In this document: in pieces, positions 1 through 5,236 of the stretch | How positions within the stretch are numbered: position 1 is the stretch's first letter | Layout: each line of letters begins with the position of its first letter | Source: Alphaproteobacteria bacterium | Lineage (GTDB): Bacteria > Pseudomonadota > Alphaproteobacteria > Sphingomonadales > Sphingomonadaceae | Length of the DNA: 5,236 nucleotides | Direction of reading: 5' to 3' | Assembly: GCA_028293055.1 (NCBI GenBank) | Contig: JAQGLD010000110.1 | Coordinates: 1-5,236 of the forward strand | Notes under the pieces: model-generated | The model's database searches: none | What the model was told of the DNA's origin: nothing | Seen by the model: the letters and a program-made list of their open reading frames with translations, nothing else | Program-made: the position numbers and the translations under genes

Positions 1-962
1 TCGGATCGATCGCGGTCGGCGCGGGCACGCCGGAGGCAGAGCGGGATCAGATCCGCGCGGCCCGGGCGGCGACGAACCGTCCGTTCAACGTCAACCTGTT
101 CTGCCACGCGCCGCCAACGCGCGATCCCGACCGCGAGCAGGCCTGGATCGATCGCCTGGCGCCGCTCTTCGCCCGCTTCGGCACCCGGCCGCCCGACGGT
201 CTCGGCGAAATCTACCGAAGCTTCGTCGACGACGACGCAATGCTCGAAATGCTGGTCGAGGAGCGACCGGCGCTGGTCAGCTTTCATTTCGGCCTTCCCT
301 CCGCGCAACGCATCGCCCGCCTCCGCGAGGCCGGGATCGCCGTGATCGCGAGCGCGACCAACCCGGACGAAGGCCGTGCGGTCGCCGCCGCCGGCCTCGA
401 CGCAGTGGTCGCACAGGGTTTCGAGGCGGGCGGCCATCGCGGCCAGTTCGACCCGGCCTCCCCCGATCCGTGCCTCGGCACCCTGGCCCTGGTCCGCCTG
501 CTCGCGAGCGGCCTCGACCTGCCGGTGATCGCCGCCGGCGGAATCATGGACGGCGCCGGAATCGCCGCCTGCCTCGCGCTCGGCGCGCAAGCCGCGCAGC
601 TCGGCACCGCCTTCGTCGCCTGCGACGAAACCGTCGCCGACGCGGCCTTCCGGAGCGCGCTGTTCGGCGAGGGCGCCCACCGCACGACGATGACCGCGGC
701 GATATCGGGCCGCCGCGCCCGCTGCCTCCCCAACGCAATCACCCGGTTCGGCGAGAGTGTCACGGAGGCCGAGATTCCCGATTATCCGATCGCCTATGAT
801 GCCGGAAAGGCGCTCAACGCCGCCGCGAAAGCAGCGGGCGAAGGCGGCTATGGCGCGCAATGGGCCGGCCAGGGCGCGCCGCTGGCCCGCGCGATGCCGG
901 CCGCGCGCCTGGTCGAGACTCTGGCAGCGGAATTGGCGACGGCGGAAACATTCCGATCCTGA
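1..962 (+). CDS. Nitronate monooxygenase (2-nitropropane dioxygenase family), 5' end missing
   Basis: FMN-dependent TIM-barrel enzyme that oxidises alkyl nitronates, such as propionate 3-nitronate, to carbonyl compounds and nitrite in the cytoplasm; a detoxification role is usual for the family. The frame is open from base 3, giving 319 visible residues. The first, GSIAVGAGTPEAE, aligns with the early part of the barrel, so about 35-45 N-terminal residues lie outside the window. An internal ATG at 240 is not the start, because the family sequence continues upstream (for example RPFNVNLFCHAPP, from about residue 31). Seen motifs: FEAGGHRG, whose His (codon 435-437) matches the conserved catalytic His, and the phosphate-binding AAGGIMDG with LGAQAAQLGTAFV after it, which bind FMN. 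The C-terminal region (RRARCLPNAITRFGE) also fits the family. The stop is TGA at 960-962, facing lldD 12 bases away. Family assignment is firm; the real substrate is not known from sequence, and related enoyl-ACP reductases (FabK) share the fold. Confidence 0.93.
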   Translation, partial: GSIAVGAGTPEAERDQIRAARAATNRPFNVNLFCHAPPTRDPDREQAWIDRLAPLFARFGTRPPDGLGEIYRSFVDDDAMLEMLVEERPALVSFHFGLPSAQRIARLREAGIAVIASATNPDEGRAVAAAGLDAVVAQGFEAGGHRGQFDPASPDPCLGTLALVRLLASGLDLPVIAAGGIMDGAGIAACLALGAQAAQLGTAFVACDETVADAAFRSALFGEGAHRTTMTAAISGRRARCLPNAITRFGESVTEAEIPDYPIAYDAGKALNAAAKAAGEGGYGAQWAGQGAPLARAMPAARLVETLAAELATAETFRS

Positions 963-977
963 GCCCTTCGAGGCTCA
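960..977. terminator. Inverted repeat at the convergent gene junction, possible weak bidirectional terminator
   Basis: TGAGCC (960-965) and GGCTCA (972-977) are perfect reverse complements around a 6-base loop, CTTCGA. The outer three bases of each arm are the stop codons of the two facing genes, TGA at 960-962 on + and TGA read from 975-977 on -. The hairpin forms in either transcript. The stem is short and no run of T follows on either side, so an intrinsic terminator is only a possibility. The repeat could also be chance or a remnant of a dispersed palindromic element. Confidence 0.3.
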
Positions 978-2123
978 CCGCCTGACCAATATATCCGGGC
1001 CGATCTCGGCGATGCTCGTGCAGGCGGTGAGCGCCATCGCGACGCGCATCTCGGCCTCGACCAGCTGAAGCATATGGGCGACCCCGGCCTCGCCGTGAGC
1101 GGCGAGGGCGTAGGCCCATGCGCGGCCGAGCAGCACGCCCTTCGCGCCGAGCGCCAGCATGCGGACGACATCGAGGCCGGTGCGGACGCCGCCGTCGGCG
1201 AGCACGGTCAGGCTTTCCCCGACCGCCTCGGCGATCGCGGGAAGCGCGTGCGCGGTCGAGGGCACGCCGTCGAGCTGGCGCCCGCCATGGTTGGAGACGA
1301 CGATCCCGTCGGCGCCGAGCCGAGCCGCCTCGCGGGCATCCTCGGCATCCAATATCCCCTTGATCACCAGCGGCCCGGACCAGTGCTGGCGAATGAAGTC
1401 GAGATCCCGCCAGGTTACCGACGGATCGAAATTGTCGCGCATCCAGGCGAAGAAATCCTCGAGGCCGGTATCCGGGCCGAGCACCGGAGCGACATTGCCG
1501 AGCTGGTGCGGGCGCCCCCTCAGGCCGACATCCCAGGCCCAGAGCGGGCGCTTCATCGCCTGGAACACGCGCCGCACGGAGCCGCGAAGGCCCGACGCGC
1601 CGGCCAGGCCGGAGCGATAGTCGCGATAGCGCGAGCCCGGCACCGCCATGTCGACGGTGAAGAACAAGGCGGAGCAGCCGGCCGCCTTTGCCTGGTCGAG
1701 CAAGTCGACCATGAAGCCGCGGTCGCGGATCATGTAGAGCTGGAACCAGAACGGCGCCTTCGCCGCTGCCGCCACCTCGGCGAGCGGGCAGGCCGAGACC
1801 GTCGACAGGCAGAAATTGAGTCCGGCGGCGTGCGCAGCGCGCATCGCCTGGACCTCGCCGCGCCGCGCATTCATTCCGGCGAGGCCGATCGGCCCGAGCC
1901 CGACGGGCATTCGAAGCCGCTCGCCGAGCAGGGTGGCGGAGAGGTCGATCGACGAGACGTCGGCGAGCACACGCTGGCGAAGCTCGATCGCCTGAAGATC
2001 GGCGACATTGCGGCGCAGGGTCACCTCGCCATAGGAGCCGCCGTCGATATATTCGAACAGGGAGTGCGGCAGCCGCCGCCGCGCAAGCTCGCGATAGTCG
2101 AGCGTCGACGCAGCCCTCGCCAT
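975..2123 (-). CDS. lldD: FMN-dependent L-lactate dehydrogenase (quinone-linked), LldD
   Basis: Oxidises L-lactate to pyruvate and passes electrons through FMN to the respiratory quinone pool, at the inner face of the cytoplasmic membrane. The 382 residues match the E. coli LldD pattern almost throughout: [18 protein letters not shown] (from residue 23), [13 protein letters not shown] (106), [13 protein letters not shown] (125), [13 protein letters not shown] (156), [16 protein letters not shown] (195), [12 protein letters not shown] (253) and the signature [10 protein letters not shown] (277). Visible active-site residues by family comparison are Y25, Y130, D158, K255, the base H279 (codon 1287-1289) and R282; D310-GG-R binds the FMN phosphate. 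The ATG at 2123 is preceded at a good distance by AAGGGG, and the protein starts where the family does. The C-terminus stops shortly after the last conserved helix, about 14 residues shorter than the E. coli protein. It is last in the operon, 13 bases after the esterase gene. Other alpha-hydroxyacid oxidases (glycolate, mandelate) share the fold, but the overall match favours lactate. Confidence 0.93.
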   Translation of the reverse strand: MARAASTLDYRELARRRLPHSLFEYIDGGSYGEVTLRRNVADLQAIELRQRVLADVSSIDLSATLLGERLRMPVGLGPIGLAGMNARRGEVQAMRAAHAAGLNFCLSTVSACPLAEVAAAAKAPFWFQLYMIRDRGFMVDLLDQAKAAGCSALFFTVDMAVPGSRYRDYRSGLAGASGLRGSVRRVFQAMKRPLWAWDVGLRGRPHQLGNVAPVLGPDTGLEDFFAWMRDNFDPSVTWRDLDFIRQHWSGPLVIKGILDAEDAREAARLGADGIVVSNHGGRQLDGVPSTAHALPAIAEAVGESLTVLADGGVRTGLDVVRMLALGAKGVLLGRAWAYALAAHGEAGVAHMLQLVEAEMRVAMALTACTSIAEIGPDILVRR

Positions 2124-2131
2124 TCCCCATT

Positions 2132-2138
2132 CCCCTTC
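2132..2138 (-). promoter_or_regulatory. Ribosome binding site of lldD, overlapping the esterase stop codon
   Basis: On the - strand GAAGGGG lies 8 bases before the ATG at 2123 and shares its first two bases with the TGA of the esterase gene (2137-2139). It decides between two ATGs: the one at 2130 is only two bases from this site and is in another frame, while the one at 2123 has normal spacing and opens the LldD protein. The overlap suggests translational coupling. Confidence 0.7.
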
Positions 2139-4068
2139 AGCGTATCTCCAGCTCGAACGGGGTGGCAGGAAGCGAAGAATCCCGCAAGCCGCAGCGGGGA
2201 GCGTCTCCCCAGCAATAGCGGATACGGGTGGCGGCCGAGTCCGCGGGAAGCAGCACCGACGTGGCTTCGACCCTGGCCTCGACCGGACGGCATGTCCCCT
2301 TGTCCGCTCCGCACAGCTCGAACGGCGCCGGCCCGCCGCCGAGCCTGCCTTCGACATCGCGAAACCGGATCGCGATCCCGGACGGGGTTCGGCGCGCATC
2401 GACCGGCAGCGGCCCGGACGCGGTGACCTTCGCGCCATAGGCGATATGCTCCATTGCCCGCGCAAGCCGGTCGCCGACCGGGCGCTTGGCCGGCGGATGG
2501 AGGTTGGCCGGATCGCCGACATCGATCGTCACCACCAGAGCGGCGGCGGGATCGCCGGCCGCCACGCGGCGCTGCGAATCGCGCAGGTCCGCCCAGCCGC
2601 TCTCGACCGGCTGGGTCGGGATCATGCCGTAATTGGGCAGCTGGACGATCGCGACCGGAAGCGCCGCGCCCCACCGGGAGCGCCAGTCGCCGATCAGGGC
2701 GCGCAGCCATTTTTCGTAGCCGCGCCCGTCCCAGGCGTTGGATTCGCCCTGGTACCAGGCGACGCCCTTCACGCCCCATCGGCCGATCGGTGCGACCATG
2801 CCGTTGTAGATGGTCGTCACTCCGGCGATCGAATCCCACGGCGCGCGCGGCGGCTGGTCGCGAAACTCGGTGACCGGGCGGTAGAGCCAGTCGCCGTCGA
2901 GCGGGACCCGGCTGCCGTCGGCAAGCTCGATCGCGCGCGAGACGTCCCCGTACATGCCGCCATTGCCCCACACATCGAGCGCGTTGACGACGATGACATT
3001 GTCGCCGGCGTGAAGCGCGCCGGCCGGCAGCGCGTAGCGCCGAGGCGCGGAGGCATTGGATGTGTAGCCGATCGCGTGGCCGTCGACCCAGGTCTCGTCG
3101 ACATCGTCGACCGGACCGAGGGCAAGGGTGGCGGCCTGGCCGGCCTGGGCTGCGGTCAATGTGACATGGGTCCTGTACCACATCATGCCGTCATATTTCT
3201 CGAGCTCGGGGATTCCCCACGTCTCCCAATTGGTCAGCGACGGCGCCTTGCGCCAGGCGGCGCCAGGCTGGAAATCCTCGGCCCACGGGGTGGCTTCGCC
3301 CGGGTCCTTCTCGTACGCGGCCCACCACGTCTCCCACTTGGCGCCCCATTCGCGATTCGCGCCGGCGGGATCGGCGGCGAACCGCCCGACCAGCGCCAGA
3401 GCGGCCGGGTCGCCTTGCGCGGCCTGCCAGGCGGCGGGGCTGAGCCAGGCCTCGATCGCCGATCCGCCCCAGCTATTGTCGATCAGCCCGAGCGGGACCG
3501 CGGGATGCTGCTTGCGCAATGCCTGCGCCATGAAGAAGCAGGCGGCGGAGAAATCGCCGACGGTGTCGGGCCCGGCCGGCTTCCACGCCGCAGGCGCGGC
3601 CAGGCTGGTCACTGGAGTGGCGCTGGCGAGCTGGGGGATGGTGAGCAGGCGAATGCCGGCGTCGGCGGACGATGCCACCTCCGCCTTGCCGTTCACCGCC
3701 GCCCCGACCGGCCACTCCATGTTGGACTGGCCGGAGCAGACGAAGACATCACCGACCAGCAGGTCGGCGGCCTCGACCGCTCCGCCGCCCGCCCGAGCCG
3801 AGAGCGCATAGGGTCCGCCGGCCTTCATCGCCGGCAAGGTCGCGCGCCATGCGCCATCGGGGCCCGCTTTGGCTTGAGCCCGTGCATCGCCCAGTTTCAC
3901 CGAGATCGTCTCGCCAGGAGCGGCCCGGCCCCAGATCTCGATCGGCCTGTCGCGCTGGATCACCGCATGGTCTGCGAACATCGGATCGAGCAGGCGATCC
4001 GCCGCGGAGGCGGACGCCGGGACTAACAAGGCCGCGAGGATAGCGGGCGCGGCAAGCGGCCTGATCAC
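2137..4068 (-). CDS. Secreted sialate O-acetylesterase-family carbohydrate esterase
   Basis: SGNH-type serine esterase (SASA / DUF303 family) that removes O-acetyl groups from sialic acids or other acetylated sugars, probably in the periplasm. Length is 643 residues from a GTG start at 4068, chosen because AGGAG lies 7 bases upstream and a signal peptide begins there: positive MIRPL, a hydrophobic stretch to about 17, likely cut after SASA near residue 22. The mature N-terminus ([15 protein letters not shown]) is typical, followed by a beta domain. GQSNM at 113-117 carries the presumed nucleophile S115. [13 protein letters not shown] (196) and VAWYQGESN (436) are further conserved blocks, and H524 in NLHPPAK is the likely catalytic His. 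Residues about 295-395 (MMWYRTHV, then [10 protein letters not shown]) look like a galactose-binding, GH2-like sandwich domain inserted between the halves of the catalytic domain. Four late cysteines (586, 593, 619, 626) may form disulfides. It sits between actP and lldD with gaps of 11 and 13 bases. The true substrate (sialate, xylan, pectin or other) cannot be told. Confidence 0.9.
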   Translation of the reverse strand: MIRPLAAPAILAALLVPASASAADRLLDPMFADHAVIQRDRPIEIWGRAAPGETISVKLGDARAQAKAGPDGAWRATLPAMKAGGPYALSARAGGGAVEAADLLVGDVFVCSGQSNMEWPVGAAVNGKAEVASSADAGIRLLTIPQLASATPVTSLAAPAAWKPAGPDTVGDFSAACFFMAQALRKQHPAVPLGLIDNSWGGSAIEAWLSPAAWQAAQGDPAALALVGRFAADPAGANREWGAKWETWWAAYEKDPGEATPWAEDFQPGAAWRKAPSLTNWETWGIPELEKYDGMMWYRTHVTLTAAQAGQAATLALGPVDDVDETWVDGHAIGYTSNASAPRRYALPAGALHAGDNVIVVNALDVWGNGGMYGDVSRAIELADGSRVPLDGDWLYRPVTEFRDQPPRAPWDSIAGVTTIYNGMVAPIGRWGVKGVAWYQGESNAWDGRGYEKWLRALIGDWRSRWGAALPVAIVQLPNYGMIPTQPVESGWADLRDSQRRVAAGDPAAALVVTIDVGDPANLHPPAKRPVGDRLARAMEHIAYGAKVTASGPLPVDARRTPSGIAIRFRDVEGRLGGGPAPFELCGADKGTCRPVEARVEATSVLLPADSAATRIRYCWGDAPRCGLRDSSLPATPFELEIR

Positions 4069-4075
4069 GTTTCGA

Positions 4076-4080
4076 CTCCT
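4076..4080 (-). promoter_or_regulatory. Ribosome binding site supporting the GTG start of the esterase
   Basis: AGGAG on the - strand, 7 bases before the GTG at 4066-4068. Its first A is also the last base of the TGA stop of actP (4080-4082), so a ribosome ending actP can reload at once. The reading frame is open far upstream of this GTG, inside actP, so this site and the signal peptide together fix the start. Confidence 0.8.
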
Positions 4081-5236
4081 CAATGGCTGGCTCCGCCCGA
4101 CGCTCCGATGCCGGTCTCGGCACGGACCCGCTGGGCGAGATAGAGGCTGCGATCGACCGCCGCCCGATCGCTCCGGTCGAGCTTCGAGACGATGAAGATG
4201 ACCAGGAAGGCGAGCGGCATCGCGAAGATGGCGGGCGAGCTGTAGGGGAAGGCCGGCTCGGCCTTGCCGATCAGGTCTACCCAGATCGGCTTGGAGAGGA
4301 TCGTCAGCCCGAGCGCGGTCAGCACGCCGGCGAGCCCGCCGATGACCACGCCCCGAGTCGTCGCCGCCGGCCAGAGCAAAGACAGGATCAGGACTGGGAA
4401 GTTGCCCGAGGCGGCGAGCGCGAAGGCGAGGCTGACCATGAAGGCGACATTCTGCTTCTCGAAGGCGATTCCGAGCAGGATCGCCACCAGCGCCAACACC
4501 ACGGTAGTGAGCCGGGACACACGCAATTCGTCGCGCGAGGTCGCCCGGCCGCGGGCGAAGACGCTGGCATAGAGATCGTGGCTGACCGCCGAGGCGCCGG
4601 CCAGGGTCAAGCCCGCGACCACCGCAAGGATGGTGGCGAAGGCGACGGCCGAGACGAAGCCCAAGAAGAGATTGCCACCGACCGCATTGGCGAGGTGGAT
4701 CGCGGCCATGTTGCCGCCCCCCTTCAGCGTGCCGTCCGGCATCAGGAAATCGGGGTTGGTCGCGACCAGGGTGATCGCCCCGAAGCCGATGATGAAGGTG
4801 AGGATGTAGAAATACCCGATCCACCCGGTCGCCCACAGCACCGAGGTCCGCGCCGCCTTGGCGTCGGGCACGGTGAAGAAGCGCATCAAGATGTGCGGCA
4901 GTCCGGCGGTGCCGAACATCAGGGCCATCCCGATCGAGATCGCCGAGACCGGATCCTTGATGAACCCGCCAGGACCCATGATCGCATGACCGGCCTTCGC
5001 CGCCGCAGCGGGGTCCATTCCCTTGGCGAGCGCGAGCTTCGTCTTGACTTCGACCGCGCCGGCAAACAGCGCGCCCGGCGAGAAGCCGAAATGGGCGAGG
5101 ACCGCGACCGCGATATAGCTGGCGGCGCCGAGCAGCATCACCGCCTTGATGATCTGCACCCAGGTGGTCGCGGCCATTCCGCCGAACACGACATAGAGGG
5201 TCATCAGCACCCCGACGATGACCACTGCATAGGTAT
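4080..5236 (-). CDS. actP: Sodium:solute symporter, acetate permease ActP type, 5' end missing
   Basis: Inner-membrane SSS-family carrier that takes up acetate and related short monocarboxylates with a cation. The 384 visible residues follow E. coli ActP closely: [20 protein letters not shown] near the left end, [20 protein letters not shown] (from 107), [18 protein letters not shown] (140), [18 protein letters not shown] (172), the very conserved [23 protein letters not shown] (201-223), and [11 protein letters not shown] (270). Around nine to ten hydrophobic segments can be seen; the last ends near residue 350 and is followed by a charged tail ([13 protein letters not shown]). About 165 N-terminal residues lie beyond the right edge, so the GTG at 5225 is internal. 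The loop at about 58-84 is some 16 residues longer than in E. coli. It is the first visible gene of the operon; any promoter, or a yjcH-like small membrane gene upstream, would be outside. The substrate could also be lactate or pyruvate, as in MctP-type relatives. Confidence 0.92.
   Translation of the reverse strand, partial: TYAVVIVGVLMTLYVVFGGMAATTWVQIIKAVMLLGAASYIAVAVLAHFGFSPGALFAGAVEVKTKLALAKGMDPAAAAKAGHAIMGPGGFIKDPVSAISIGMALMFGTAGLPHILMRFFTVPDAKAARTSVLWATGWIGYFYILTFIIGFGAITLVATNPDFLMPDGTLKGGGNMAAIHLANAVGGNLFLGFVSAVAFATILAVVAGLTLAGASAVSHDLYASVFARGRATSRDELRVSRLTTVVLALVAILLGIAFEKQNVAFMVSLAFALAASGNFPVLILSLLWPAATTRGVVIGGLAGVLTALGLTILSKPIWVDLIGKAEPAFPYSSPAIFAMPLAFLVIFIVSKLDRSDRAAVDRSLYLAQRVRAETGIGASGGASH

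Noticed and set aside
240..962. ATG at 240 as the start of a short nitronate monooxygenase
   Set aside because: The same frame is open to the window edge and encodes conserved family sequence upstream, so the gene is cut by the window and not truncated.
814..2130. A 438-residue - strand frame starting at the ATG of 2130 and running past lldD into the nitronate monooxygenase gene
   Set aside because: Very Arg-rich and out of frame with LldD; its ATG is too close to the ribosome site, and it crosses the real stop codons of two genes.
1074..2426. A 450-residue open frame on the + strand, antisense to lldD
   Set aside because: It has the Arg/Ala/Gly-rich composition of a shadow frame in GC-rich DNA, no recognisable motif, and lies opposite a clearly conserved gene.
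2021..3181. A 386-residue - strand frame across the esterase and the start of lldD
   Set aside because: Arg/Pro-rich alternate-frame reading of the esterase with no coherent protein features.
2446..4026. A 526-residue open frame on the + strand, antisense to the esterase
   Set aside because: Low-complexity shadow of the real gene's codon pattern, with no family motifs and no convincing ribosome site recognised.
2137..4836. An 899-residue open frame on the - strand that runs from inside actP into the esterase, as if it were a fusion
   Set aside because: The first 256 residues are an out-of-frame reading of actP codons (Arg/Gly-rich, no family match). The true esterase starts at the GTG at 4068, with a Shine-Dalgarno sequence and signal peptide.

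Overview
The window is GC-rich (roughly two thirds G+C, judged by eye) and densely coding bacterial DNA. It holds four genes and almost no intergenic space. Codon use strongly favours G or C at third positions. The proteins read like alphaproteobacterial, probably sphingomonad, homologues; this placement is inferred from composition, protein flavour and gene content, because no rRNA or other marker is present.

Layout: on the + strand, the 3' part of a nitronate monooxygenase gene enters from the left edge and stops at 962. Facing it on the - strand is a tight three-gene run, transcribed from right to left: a sodium/acetate-type symporter (actP-like, its 5' end beyond the right edge), then a secreted sialate O-acetylesterase-family enzyme (2137-4068), then an FMN-dependent L-lactate dehydrogenase (lldD, 975-2123). 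The gaps are 11 and 13 bases, and both internal genes have good Shine-Dalgarno sequences that touch or overlap the stop codon of the gene before. The three are therefore very likely one operon. The two converging transcription units are separated by only 12 bases, and a perfect 6-bp inverted repeat there has the two stop codons as its outer ends.

How the genes may work together (inference): the exported esterase would remove acetyl groups from sugars or glycans in the periplasm. The symporter would bring acetate or a related short monocarboxylate across the inner membrane. LldD would feed L-lactate into pyruvate through the respiratory chain. This suggests a small operon for using monocarboxylates, partly released from acetylated carbohydrate. 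The nitronate monooxygenase is on the opposite strand and probably unrelated in function.

No mobile element, CRISPR array, RNA gene or prophage trace was seen, and no stretch over 300 bases lacks a gene. The window looks like ordinary metabolic chromosome. Its most unusual points are the esterase placed between two monocarboxylate genes and the compact convergent junction.
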